Positions 17,791 through 27,021 of a stretch of DNA of 64,000 nt are shown here, in pieces; position 1 is the stretch's first letter, and every line of letters begins with the position of its first letter. Source of the stretch: Ovoidimarina sp963698645. GTDB lineage: Bacteria; Pseudomonadota; Alphaproteobacteria; Rhodobacterales; Rhodobacteraceae. The translations under genes were made by a program, and so were the position numbers. Below the pieces are notes generated by a model. That model was given only the letters and a program-made list of their open reading frames with translations, did not search any database and was not told where the DNA came from. The stretch spans positions 62,001 through 126,000 of the forward strand of contig CAVORP010000001.1 in NCBI GenBank assembly GCA_963698645.1. The letters run 5' to 3'.

Positions 17791-18816
17791 ATGAAACATC
17801 TTATCACACTGGCGGCGACATCGCTCGTAGCGATCTCGGCAAGCATCTCGGCGGCACAGGCCGAAAAGCTCACGCTCTACTGTTCGGCGCAGGAAGACTG
17901 GTGCCAACTGATGGCGCGGAGTTTCGAGGATGCGACCGGGATCGACGTGAACATGACGCGAAAATCCTCGGGCGAGACCTTTGCACAGATCAAGGCCGAA
18001 GCCACGAATCCCAAGGGCGATGTATGGTGGGGTGGAACCGGTGACCCACATCTTCAGGCTGCCGAAGAGGATTTGACTGAACCCTATGTCTCGCCAATGC
18101 GCGGCGAACTGCACGATTGGGCGATCAATCAGGCAAAAAGTGCTGGCGACAAGACGATCGGAATCTATTCCGGCGCGCTCGGCTATGGCTACAACACGGA
18201 TCTTCTGGCCGCCAACAACCTGCCCGAACCGGCCTGCTGGAAGGACCTTCTGAAGCCCGAATTCAAGGGTCACGTCCAGATGGCGAACCCGAACTCCTCG
18301 GGAACGGCCTACACGACGCTTGCCTCGATGGTTCAGATCTTTGGCGAGGACGAGGGCTTTGAATTCATGAAGGGCCTTCACGCCAACATCAACCAGTACA
18401 CCAAGTCAGGTTCCGCCCCGATCAAGGCCGCAGGTAGAGGTGAAACCACGGTCGGTATCGTCTTCATGCATGATGCGGTTGCACAGGCCGTTGCCGGTTT
18501 CCCGGTCAAGGTCGTGGCACCCTGCGAGGGCACCGGCTACGAAATCGGTTCAATGTCGATCATCAAGGGCGCCCGCAATATGGACGAGGCCAAGAAGTTT
18601 TATGATTGGGCGCTGTCTGCCGAGGCGCAGAACCTTGCCTTGCAGGTGAACGCCTTTCAGGTGCCGTCGAACAAGGGCGCGGAAACATCGCCTTCCGCCC
18701 CCGACATGTCGACGATCAAGCTGATCGACTATGACTTCAAGACCTATGGGTCGTCGGACGAGCGCAAGCGCCTGTTGCAGAAGTGGGACGAAGACGTCTC
18801 GACGCTGCCCCAGTAA
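17791..18816 (+). CDS. afuA: ABC transporter substrate-binding protein, AfuA/FbpA family
   Basis: Periplasmic binding protein (341 aa) with a Sec signal peptide (LITLAATSLVAISASISAAQ). The start at 17791 follows GGGAGGAACGAA. Mature segments TLYCSAQEDWCQLMARSFED, KSSGETFAQIKAEA and GGTGDPHLQAA resemble AfuA-type proteins. These were annotated as iron binders, but at least one (Actinobacillus AfuA) binds sugar phosphates. The setting among phosphate, phosphonate and glycerol-phosphate transporters makes an organophosphate ligand plausible here, though iron remains possible. Confidence 0.82.
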   Translation: MKHLITLAATSLVAISASISAAQAEKLTLYCSAQEDWCQLMARSFEDATGIDVNMTRKSSGETFAQIKAEATNPKGDVWWGGTGDPHLQAAEEDLTEPYVSPMRGELHDWAINQAKSAGDKTIGIYSGALGYGYNTDLLAANNLPEPACWKDLLKPEFKGHVQMANPNSSGTAYTTLASMVQIFGEDEGFEFMKGLHANINQYTKSGSAPIKAAGRGETTVGIVFMHDAVAQAVAGFPVKVVAPCEGTGYEIGSMSIIKGARNMDEAKKFYDWALSAEAQNLALQVNAFQVPSNKGAETSPSAPDMSTIKLIDYDFKTYGSSDERKRLLQKWDEDVSTLPQ

Positions 18817-18819
18817 GTC

Positions 18820-21039
18820 TTGCGGGCCACATCCACAAAAGCGGCCTCCCAGCCGGCGCTGATCCTCTGGATTGTCGCCGGCTGGGTCGGCTTCCTGCTC
18901 TTGCCTTGGTACGGGGTGGAAGACGGCTTTCTGTCGTTTGGATGGCTGGTCGACGGCTATCCCTTTGACGAGGACTATGCGCCGGCCGCCTTCCTGATCG
19001 CGCAGGGCGAAAAGCTCTGGCTTGCGCCGATGCTCCTCGCACTGGCCGCTCCGCTCCTGATCCTCGGCCGAACCAAGAACGATCCCCTTTATTCGCAGGT
19101 GCTCATCCTCGCCGGGGCCGGCGGCTTCGGCTGGCTCATCGCCCAAGGCTTCGGTATCGGCATCCGCGGCTATTCCTTCGACTGGCTGAACGCCATCTTC
19201 GGAGAGTTGGGCGACCGCCAATTCGGCATGGGATACGGAGCGCTCGTCGTCGCCTCTGCTTTCCTGTTTCTGTTCACCCAAGGGATCGCGGCCCGCGGCG
19301 CGATCAATGGCGATGTCTTCGTGGTAAGCGCCATCGGTGGCGTGATTGTCATCGTGACCGCCTTCGTGTTCTTTCCGATCGCCAAGATGCTTTTCGCCGC
19401 CTTCGTCACCGAGGACGGCACCTATTCGGCTAGCGTCTTTCTCGCGAAATTCTTCGACAACCGGCTCTGGGGACTGGGATGTCTCTCAGGCGGACGTTGC
19501 GGTGCGGCCTGGAATTCTCTATTCCTCGCCATTCTGGTAGGCTTCCTGACAACCGTTCTGGGATTGGTCTTCGCACTCGTCGTCACCCGTTCCGGGTTCC
19601 GCTACAAGCGCGCGCTTCGGGCGCTGACGGTTCTGCCGATCATCACGCCGCCTTTCGTCATCGGGCTGGCCCTGATTCTTCTGTTTGGCCTGTCCGGCTC
19701 GGTCACTCAATACGTGGCAGAGCTCTTTGGCATCCAGCCCACACGCTGGCTTTACGGGCTTCCCGGCGTCCTGATCGCACAGGTTCTGGCCTTTACACCC
19801 ATCGCCTTTCTCGTCCTGATCGGGGTCGTTGAGGGCGTCTCGCCCTCCATGGAAGAAGCGGCACAGACGCTTCGCGCCAACAAGTGGCAGACATTCCGCA
19901 CGGTCTCCTTGCCGCTGATGAGACCGGGGATCGCCAATGCGTTTCTTCTCGGCTTCATCGAAAGCATGGCGGATTTCGGCAACCCGCTGGTGCTGGGAGG
20001 CAATTTCGACGTCCTCTCGACAGAGATCTTCTTTGCCATCGTCGGCGCGCAATACGATCAGGGCCGCGCCGCAGTTCTGGCCATGGTGCTGCTGTTCTTT
20101 ACCCTGTCCGCCTTCTATGCCCAACGCGCCTGGCTGGGGAAGAAAAGCTATATCACCGTGTCGGGCAAGGGTGACGCTGGCGTCCATCCCTTGATGCCCA
20201 GCGGTCTCGCAATACCGGTCTTCCTGATTGCAGGTCTCTGGGGCCTCTTCACGGTCATCGTCTATGCCATGATCCTCTACGGCAGCGTCGTAGAACTTTG
20301 GGGCGTAAACAACGCCCTGACGTTCAAGCACTATATCACCGCCTTCTCGGTACGCCTGGAAGATGGGGGTATCCGCTGGTCCGGCGCCGCATGGGACAGC
20401 TTCTGGACCACGATCTATATCGCCGCGGCCGCCGCGCCGCTGACGGCGGCGGTAGGGCTCGTCACCGCCTATCTGCTCACGCGCCAGAACTTTGCCGGCA
20501 AGAACGCGTTCGAATTCGGCACGATGCTGAGTTTCGCAATCCCGGGCACTGTTATCGGCGTCAGCTATATCCTCGCCTTCAACGTACCGCCGATCGAAAT
20601 CACGGGCACCGGGATAATCCTGATCATCAGCTTCATCTTCCGGAACATGCCTGTGGGCGTGCGCGCAGGGATCGCCTCGATGTCGCAGCTCGACAAATCG
20701 CTGGACGAATCTTCGCTCACGCTTGGAGCGAACAGCTGGCAGACATTCCGGCGGGTAATCCTGCCGCTCCTGCGCCCAGCCATCCTTGCCGCGCTGGTCT
20801 ATAGTTTCGTTCGGGCGATGACGGCGATTTCCGCCGTGATCTTCCTCGTTTCTGCCGAGTACGACATGGCAACGAGCTATATCATTGGTCGGGTCGAGAA
20901 TAACGACTACGGGTTAGCCATCGCCTATTCGACCACTTTGATCTTCGTGATGCTGGCCGCCGTCGGGCTCCTTCAGATCCTTGTGGGTCGAACTCAGATC
21001 GGCCGACGCACGCGGTTCCGCGAAGGGGGTTCACCATGA
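18820..21039 (+). CDS. afuB: ABC transporter permease, fused two-domain AfuB/FbpB type
   Basis: A 739-residue membrane protein that fuses two permease domains. The first 200 residues add about five hydrophobic segments not found in minimal FbpB. Two EAA coupling loops are clear: SMEEAAQTLRANKWQTF (about 345-361) and LDESSLTLGANSWQTF (about 630-645). A TTG at 18820, three bases after the binding-protein stop, is the start that fits the open frame. Its last codons overlap the ATPase gene start (ATGA). It forms the channel for the AfuA-bound substrate. Confidence 0.85.
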   Translation: MRATSTKAASQPALILWIVAGWVGFLLLPWYGVEDGFLSFGWLVDGYPFDEDYAPAAFLIAQGEKLWLAPMLLALAAPLLILGRTKNDPLYSQVLILAGAGGFGWLIAQGFGIGIRGYSFDWLNAIFGELGDRQFGMGYGALVVASAFLFLFTQGIAARGAINGDVFVVSAIGGVIVIVTAFVFFPIAKMLFAAFVTEDGTYSASVFLAKFFDNRLWGLGCLSGGRCGAAWNSLFLAILVGFLTTVLGLVFALVVTRSGFRYKRALRALTVLPIITPPFVIGLALILLFGLSGSVTQYVAELFGIQPTRWLYGLPGVLIAQVLAFTPIAFLVLIGVVEGVSPSMEEAAQTLRANKWQTFRTVSLPLMRPGIANAFLLGFIESMADFGNPLVLGGNFDVLSTEIFFAIVGAQYDQGRAAVLAMVLLFFTLSAFYAQRAWLGKKSYITVSGKGDAGVHPLMPSGLAIPVFLIAGLWGLFTVIVYAMILYGSVVELWGVNNALTFKHYITAFSVRLEDGGIRWSGAAWDSFWTTIYIAAAAAPLTAAVGLVTAYLLTRQNFAGKNAFEFGTMLSFAIPGTVIGVSYILAFNVPPIEITGTGIILIISFIFRNMPVGVRAGIASMSQLDKSLDESSLTLGANSWQTFRRVILPLLRPAILAALVYSFVRAMTAISAVIFLVSAEYDMATSYIIGRVENNDYGLAIAYSTTLIFVMLAAVGLLQILVGRTQIGRRTRFREGGSP

Positions 21040-22109
21040 CCGACACCATTATCAGTTCCAAGGCCGCGCCGGTCCGCTTCGAGGGGGTGACGAAAGCGTT
21101 CGGACGGGATGTCATCGCCGTCGACAATGTCGATCTATTCGTGGAAACCGGAAGGCTCGTGACGCTTCTCGGCCCGTCGGGCTGCGGCAAGACCACGATG
21201 CTTCGGATGATCGCAGGGCTCGAAATGGCAACGTCGGGCACTATCCTGATCGGCGACACCGATGTGACAAAGCTTCCGGCCACCGATCGCGACGTGTCGA
21301 TGGTCTTTCAGTCCTATGCCCTGTTTCCACATATGACCGTCCTTGAAAACGTCTCCTACGGCCTGACATTCTCGGGCTTCGACAAGGCCCAGACGCGCGC
21401 CAAAGCCCTTGCCGGGCTGGACCTCGTGGGGCTGAAAGGCTACGACAGTCGACTGCCCAGCGAATTGTCCGGCGGCCAGCAGCAGCGCGTTGCGGTCGCT
21501 CGCGCCCTTGTGCTGGAGCCGCAGGTCCTCTTGTTCGACGAGCCGTTGTCCAACCTTGACGCCAAGCTGCGCCGACAGGTGCGCGAAGATATCAGGGCCA
21601 TCCAGAAAGATCTTGGTCTGACCGTCGTCTATGTGACGCACGATCAGGAAGAAGCGCTTGCCGTATCAGACGAGATCGTCGTGATGCGAAACGCGGCCAT
21701 CGCGCAGATCGGTACGCCACGCCAGCTTTACGATGCGCCAGTTGACCGGTTCGTGGCCGATTTCATCGGCGAGGCCAATCTCCTGCCCTGCACGATCGAC
21801 GCGATTACGGGTGAAATCGCCACTATCTCCCTTGGCGGCTACTCCTACGACTTGCCGTCCCGCGGGTTGCCCAAAGGACCCGCGACCCTCGCGGTGCGCC
21901 CGTCGAGACTGGTGATCGGTGCATCGGATGGATTTCGGGCGACCATCGCCAAATCTACCTATGTGGGTGTGCGCATGGAATACACGCTGGAAGCAGAGTT
22001 CGGGTCCATGTTCGCGGTCCAAGACGAGGTCGAGACCCCGCTCGAGGTGGGTCGCGAGGTGACCGTCGGCTTCGCCCGTAAGGGCCCGGTCCTGCTGCCA
22101 CGCGACTAA
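21036..22109 (+). CDS. afuC: ABC transporter ATP-binding protein, AfuC/FbpC type
   Basis: ATPase (357 aa) of the third importer in the region. It has Walker A GPSGCGKTTMLR, Q-loop FQSYALFPHMTV, signature LSGGQQQRVAVARA, Walker B VLLFDEPLSNLD and a C-terminal TOBE-type regulatory region. It overlaps the permease gene upstream, and its stop codon overlaps by four bases the stop of the convergent phosphatase gene. Expected to energise AfuA/AfuB uptake. Confidence 0.88.
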   Translation: MTDTIISSKAAPVRFEGVTKAFGRDVIAVDNVDLFVETGRLVTLLGPSGCGKTTMLRMIAGLEMATSGTILIGDTDVTKLPATDRDVSMVFQSYALFPHMTVLENVSYGLTFSGFDKAQTRAKALAGLDLVGLKGYDSRLPSELSGGQQQRVAVARALVLEPQVLLFDEPLSNLDAKLRRQVREDIRAIQKDLGLTVVYVTHDQEEALAVSDEIVVMRNAAIAQIGTPRQLYDAPVDRFVADFIGEANLLPCTIDAITGEIATISLGGYSYDLPSRGLPKGPATLAVRPSRLVIGASDGFRATIAKSTYVGVRMEYTLEAEFGSMFAVQDEVETPLEVGREVTVGFARKGPVLLPRD

Positions 22110-22897
22110 CTGCGTGCGAAGGCCGCCTCTGAGATCGCAAGAAGTTCGTCAAAGGCCGCCCGGTTGCCCACCACTACACGCCCGCCCTCCGCGATCATAA
22201 CGTCGGCATTCTGATCCTCGACCAGGCCGCCAGCTTCCGCGACGATAAGCTGACCTGCGAGACAATCCCACGCGTTCATGTGCTCTTCGCTATAGCCAAG
22301 CAACCGCCCGGCCGCGACATAGGCCAGCGATAATGCTCCCGAGGCATTGCGATAGAACATCGACCCCCGCCCCACCAGCGCGGTGACCAGACGCAGGATT
22401 CCCCCGTCCGCGACCCGGTTCGAATAGCCCACCCCCACCGTTCCTTCCGAGATCGCCCGGGTATCGGTCAGGCGCAGCGGCACCCCGTTCAGCCGCGCGC
22501 CCTGCCCCGCAACCGCCGAAAATGTCTCCGAATTACAGGGATCGTGGATCACGCCGATCTCGGTCCGCCCACCGGACACACCCGCGACCACAACCGTCCA
22601 CGCCGGGATTCCGTTGATGAAATTGGTCGTCCCATCAATCGGGTCGATCACCCATGTGAAACCCGAAGTTCCGGGCGTCGGCGCATGTTCCTCACCGACG
22701 ATTCCATCGTCGGGAAAAGCCTCGCCAAGACGTCGCCTTACCAGTGTCTCGACTTCCCGATCCGCTTGGCTGACGAAATCCTGGTGTCCCTTCTTGTCGA
22801 TCTTCAGTGTGTCCTGCTGATCGAAGAACTGCTTCGCAACCCGTCCGGCCTCGTGGCAAATGTCGATCAGGGTCTCTTGGCGCAACGTCGTCGTCAT
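22106..22897 (-). CDS. Inositol monophosphatase family protein
   Basis: Mg-dependent phosphomonoesterase (263 aa). The metal-binding motifs of the family are present: GEEHAP (about residue 68), DPIDGTTNF (about 86-94) and the C-terminal NAWDCLAGQLIVAEAGG. Substrates in this family include inositol phosphates, histidinol phosphate, 3'-phosphoadenosine nucleotides and sugar phosphates. It is convergent with the AfuABC-type importer and could dephosphorylate imported organophosphates, or serve as general SuhB/CysQ. A second family member sits at 34616-35386. Confidence 0.85.
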   Translation of the reverse strand: MTTTLRQETLIDICHEAGRVAKQFFDQQDTLKIDKKGHQDFVSQADREVETLVRRRLGEAFPDDGIVGEEHAPTPGTSGFTWVIDPIDGTTNFINGIPAWTVVVAGVSGGRTEIGVIHDPCNSETFSAVAGQGARLNGVPLRLTDTRAISEGTVGVGYSNRVADGGILRLVTALVGRGSMFYRNASGALSLAYVAAGRLLGYSEEHMNAWDCLAGQLIVAEAGGLVEDQNADVMIAEGGRVVVGNRAAFDELLAISEAAFARS

Positions 22898-23097
22898 CAG
22901 GGGTCCTTTATAAGAGCGCAGGGCAAGCCGCCAAACGCGATGCGATTGCGGAAAGGAATGGTTGTCCCGACCATAGGTAGCAGCCCCGAATTCATCAATC
23001 GATATGCGACTCGAGGGGGTCGGTCATCTTGTCATATCCGCCAGAATCCGGTCACTTCAACCGACGGTCGAACAGCCCTGACCAAGGAGACGCAGTG

Positions 23098-24615
23098 ATG
23101 GCGAACCCGCTTTATGATCAGCTTCTTGGCGTCCATTCCGGCGCCCAGAGCCCGTTTCTGCGTCTTCAGGACGGCACGATCCTGTCCCATGATGCGTTCC
23201 TCCGGAAAGCCGCGCAATTCGCCCATGTCCTGACCAAGGCCGGAATGTTCCCCGGCGACAGGCTCGCAGCCCAGATCCGGAAATCGCCTGAGGCGCTCGC
23301 GCTCTATGCCGCCTGCGTTCAGACCGGGATCGTGTTTCTGCCGCTCAACACCGGCTATACTGCAGAAGAACTGAGCTATTTCATCGAAGACAGCGGCGCA
23401 TGCACAGTTGTCTGCGACGCAGAAAACGCGCAATCGCTCGCTCCTGTCGCCGCCCGTTTCGGCGCAACGCTAGAGACGTTGAATGCCGATGGTACCGGGA
23501 CGCTCGCCGCAACCGCCAAAGCCATGCCCACCGACCATCCGGTCGCGGATAGAACCGAGGAGGATCTTGCAGCGCTCCTCTATACGTCTGGCACGACCGG
23601 GCGTTCGAAAGGCGCGATGCTGAGCCAGGGCAACCTTCTCTCCAACGCTCGTACGCTGGCTGACTACTGGGCCTTCACGCCGCAAGACGTTCTGCTTCAC
23701 GCCCTTCCGATCTTTCACACCCATGGCCTCTTCGTGGCAACAAACGTTTCGCTCATGACTCGAGGCTCGATGATCTTCCTGCCAGGATTCGATCTGGATG
23801 CGATGATCCGCCTGATGCCGCAGGCGACGACCCTCATGGGGGTGCCTACGTTCTATACCCGTCTGCTGGGCGATCCGCGATTTGCCCGCGACCTGACCGC
23901 TCACATGCGCCTCTTTATTTCAGGCAGCGCACCGCTCCTCGCAGAAACCCATGCACAATTCGAAGCACGAACCGGTCATCGAATCCTCGAGCGCTATGGC
24001 ATGACTGAAACCAACATGAACACGTCGAACCCCTATAATGGCGAGCGACGGGCGGGGACGGTCGGATTTCCCCTGCCAGGTATCGAGCTGATGATCACCG
24101 CGCCCGAAACCGGTGTCCCGCTGCCGCAGGGAGAGATTGGCCAGATCGAGGTTCGCGGACCTAATGTCTTCAAGGGCTATTGGCAGATGCCGGAAAAAAC
24201 GGCGGCCGAACTGCGCCCGGACGGGTTCTTCATCACCGGCGATTTGGGCAGGATCGATGCGGATGGCTATGTCCATATCGTCGGTCGCAACAAGGACCTG
24301 ATCATCTCGGGCGGATACAACATCTACCCCAAGGAGATCGAACTTGTCCTTGATGCCCAACCCGGCGTTCTGGAAAGCGCCGTGATTGGCGTACCGCATG
24401 CCGACTTTGGTGAAACGGTCCTCGGCCTGATCGTGCCCGACCCTGCATCGGAACCTGATCTCAAGGCCATCGCGAACGCCGCTGCGATCTCGCTCGCCCG
24501 GTTCAAGCATCCCCGAAAACTCCTCTTGATCGACGAACTGCCTCGCAACACCATGGGCAAGGTCCAGAAGAACCTTCTGCGCGAGACCTTCAAGGATCTC
24601 TTCCTGACCAGCTAG
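23098..24615 (+). CDS. matB: Malonyl-CoA synthetase (acyl-CoA synthetase family)
   Basis: AMP-forming synthetase (505 aa) that activates malonate, or a related short dicarboxylate, to its CoA thioester. The ATG at 23098 follows AAGGAG. Motifs in order: P-loop YTSGTTGRSKGAM (about 161-173), YGMTETNMNTSNPYNGERR (substrate region typical of malonyl-CoA synthetases), GDLGRIDADGYVHIVGR, GYNIYPKEIE and the C-terminal catalytic Lys in NTMGKVQKN. No malonyl-CoA decarboxylase gene is visible beside it. It ends seven bases from the convergent kynureninase gene. Confidence 0.85.
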   Translation: MANPLYDQLLGVHSGAQSPFLRLQDGTILSHDAFLRKAAQFAHVLTKAGMFPGDRLAAQIRKSPEALALYAACVQTGIVFLPLNTGYTAEELSYFIEDSGACTVVCDAENAQSLAPVAARFGATLETLNADGTGTLAATAKAMPTDHPVADRTEEDLAALLYTSGTTGRSKGAMLSQGNLLSNARTLADYWAFTPQDVLLHALPIFHTHGLFVATNVSLMTRGSMIFLPGFDLDAMIRLMPQATTLMGVPTFYTRLLGDPRFARDLTAHMRLFISGSAPLLAETHAQFEARTGHRILERYGMTETNMNTSNPYNGERRAGTVGFPLPGIELMITAPETGVPLPQGEIGQIEVRGPNVFKGYWQMPEKTAAELRPDGFFITGDLGRIDADGYVHIVGRNKDLIISGGYNIYPKEIELVLDAQPGVLESAVIGVPHADFGETVLGLIVPDPASEPDLKAIANAAAISLARFKHPRKLLLIDELPRNTMGKVQKNLLRETFKDLFLTS

Positions 24616-24621
24616 ACTGGG

Positions 24622-25806
24622 TCAGGTCACGGCAGAGCGGACCGAGTATTCCGGCGCCCGCCACAGGCCGTCGCGCATCACCATCTCGATGACCTCGGCG
24701 GCGCGCAGTATGTCAGCCTCATCAAGGTAAAGGGGCGTGAAGCCGAAACGCATGATGTCGGGCGCACGAAAGTCACCGATCACCCCCCGCGCAATGAGCG
24801 CCTGCATTGCGGCATAGCCATTCTCGAACGCGAACGACACCTGGCTTCCCCGTTGGGCCGGGTCGCGTGGCGACGCCAGAACCAGATCCGGACAGCGCGC
24901 CTCAACCTCCGTGATGAACAGCTCCTGCAACGCGACCGAGGCTGCGCGCAGCGCCCCCATGTCCACCCCGTCCCACGCATCCAGTGCCGCATCGAGGATC
25001 GCGAACTGTACGACAGACGGCGTGCCGACGCGGAACCGTTCCGTGGACATGGCAGGGCGATATGTCGGGTCCATCTCGAAAGGCGCGGCATGGCCAAGCC
25101 AGCCCGCCAATGCAGGCGTGACCGTCTCGACGATGTCGGGTCGGACATAGATGAACGCGGGCGCTCCGGGACCACCGTTCAAGTACTTGTAGGTGCATCC
25201 GACCGCGAACTCGGCCCCGGACCCTGCAATGTTTAGCGGAATCGCTCCTGCAGAATGTGCAAGGTCCCAGATCATGACTGCCCCGGCTGCATGGGCCGCC
25301 TTCGTGATCGCGCCCATGTCATGCATCCGTCCCGTGCGGTAGTCCACCTGCGTCAGCATCACCACCGCAACACGGTCGTCAATGTGATCCATGACCCGGT
25401 CCGGCGCTGGCGTCTCAAGAACATAATCCTTGCCAATGGTGTCGATCAAACCCTGTGCCATATAGAGATCAGAAGGGAAATTGCCCGCGTCCGACAGGAT
25501 CACACGACGCTCAGGACGCATTTTCAAAGCGGCCGCGAGGGCCTGAAAGACTTTGATGGAAAGCGTATCGCCGGTCGCAACCGATCCCGCCGGAGCGCCG
25601 ATCAGACGGGCGATCCGGTCGCCAACGCGGGCCGGGAGCGCCATCCAGCCCGCCGTGTTCCACGCCCGGATCAAATCGCCACCCCACTCCTCTTCGATCA
25701 CACGGGCCGCGGCTGCCGCGGCGTTTTTCGGCAGGGCTCCAAGCGAGTTCCCATCAAGATATATCACGCCCTCTGGAAGGTCGAAGAGGTGCTTTCGGGG
25801 CAGCAT
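24622..25806 (-). CDS. kynU: Kynureninase
   Basis: PLP-dependent hydrolase (394 aa) that cleaves kynurenine to anthranilate and alanine in tryptophan catabolism. The N terminus has the family signature YLDGNSLGALPKNA. The Schiff-base lysine lies in FAVGCTYKYLNGGPGAPAF (about residues 215-235). The length is normal. No kynA or kynB gene is adjacent, so it stands alone in the window, with a spacious 239-base region upstream in which I see no clear promoter or repeat. Confidence 0.9.
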   Translation of the reverse strand: MLPRKHLFDLPEGVIYLDGNSLGALPKNAAAAAARVIEEEWGGDLIRAWNTAGWMALPARVGDRIARLIGAPAGSVATGDTLSIKVFQALAAALKMRPERRVILSDAGNFPSDLYMAQGLIDTIGKDYVLETPAPDRVMDHIDDRVAVVMLTQVDYRTGRMHDMGAITKAAHAAGAVMIWDLAHSAGAIPLNIAGSGAEFAVGCTYKYLNGGPGAPAFIYVRPDIVETVTPALAGWLGHAAPFEMDPTYRPAMSTERFRVGTPSVVQFAILDAALDAWDGVDMGALRAASVALQELFITEVEARCPDLVLASPRDPAQRGSQVSFAFENGYAAMQALIARGVIGDFRAPDIMRFGFTPLYLDEADILRAAEVIEMVMRDGLWRAPEYSVRSAVT

Positions 25807-26045
25807 CAGAAGTCTCCTCGGTCTTGCCAGTCTCAGTCACCAGATTCCATCGCGCGTTGCCGCATAAAGTCCAGCCCGCCAACGGCGGGGGCGCCGATGC
25901 ATCCGCAACCTATCTGGTAAATAGGGCCCCAGGGAAGCGCAACTCCCTCACCGTCCAGATCAAGCGGAAATTGCAGGGCGGCGATGGGCGCAAGGAAATT
26001 CAAAGAATTGTAGCCGGAAACCGCGTCTCGGTCGGGCCAGCATGT

Positions 26046-26864
26046 CTATGGCTTGGTTGCTTCGCTCCAGAGCCGGTTCAATGCGACACGGGCGCCGGGA
26101 ATGTCTTCGGCAACGGCATCGACACCCATCAACGCGACCAGATCCTCAGCCTCGTTGACGATCTGGCCACTGACAAGGATCAACGCGGCGGGGCAGACGA
26201 TCCGCAAGGCAACGACAAGCCGCGCAAGCGGCTGGATCGAATGCCTCCCGCCCGCTGACAGCCCGATGACCTGCGCATCGGCGGAACCGATCTCCTGCAC
26301 GAGCCCATCATGGGTCGGTGCGCTCTTCAGATCGATTTCCCAACCGTCCTTACGGAAAATGTCGGTGGCCATCCGGATGCCCAACGTATGGGTCTCACCC
26401 GGCACCGAGGCAAAAACCGCTGATCGGTAGACTGATCCTGGGAGTGCCCGGTTCTGATAGCTCATCGCCCGCATGATCGCGTACATGCGACTGGAGCCGA
26501 TGGTGACTTCGGAGAAGGTTGCAAGATCGTTTTCCCACCATTCGCCCAGCATCTTCGCAGCCCCGGCCAGATACCCCAGATAGACATCTTCGAACGAGGC
26601 CCCCTCCGCGCGCACCTTACGAACATAGGCGGCACCAGCATCCGCATCGAGAGAGATCAAGGCGTTACAGAGTTCCTCGATTTCGTCGGCATGGTCTTCG
26701 ATCGAAAAAGCATCCGCGTGACCCGCCATCCGCCGCAGGACTTCCCGCGCCAGATCCGCAACCGTTTCTTCAGGCAGCCTCGATTTCAGCTTCAGGATGT
26801 CGTCCTGCGAGCGTCGGTAAAGGTCGAAGACCTGAGCGTTTGGCTTCGGGTCTGGTTCGTACAT
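26046..26864 (-). CDS. Cobalamin-binding (B12-binding domain) protein, PpaA/AerR-like
   Basis: About 272 aa from ATG 26864, which has GAGGT six bases upstream; a TTG five codons earlier is also open. The N-terminal half is helical (ADLAREVLRRMAGHADAF, LGYLAGAAKMLGEWWENDL), like the helical cap of B12-binding modules. The C-terminal half is a Rossmann-like B12-binding fold, with GETHTLGIRMATDIFRKDGW resembling the base-off DxHxxG motif but with Glu for Asp, then IGLSAGGRHS. In purple bacteria and roseobacters such proteins (PpaA, AerR) act in light- or redox-dependent control. No photosynthesis gene is seen nearby. Confidence 0.78.
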   Translation of the reverse strand: MYEPDPKPNAQVFDLYRRSQDDILKLKSRLPEETVADLAREVLRRMAGHADAFSIEDHADEIEELCNALISLDADAGAAYVRKVRAEGASFEDVYLGYLAGAAKMLGEWWENDLATFSEVTIGSSRMYAIMRAMSYQNRALPGSVYRSAVFASVPGETHTLGIRMATDIFRKDGWEIDLKSAPTHDGLVQEIGSADAQVIGLSAGGRHSIQPLARLVVALRIVCPAALILVSGQIVNEAEDLVALMGVDAVAEDIPGARVALNRLWSEATKP

Positions 26865-27021
26865 TTCGCACCTCGCCAAAGGCGCTCCCGGTCTGTGCGC
26901 TGTGGGTTCGCACAGATCTCCTCCGCCCTTGCACGGGATAGGTTATAGCAGAATCAGTCCTGTTGCCGGGTACACATTGCCGCAGGTTTACTCCCTGACG
27001 GTGACCACACTCAGAGCGGGA

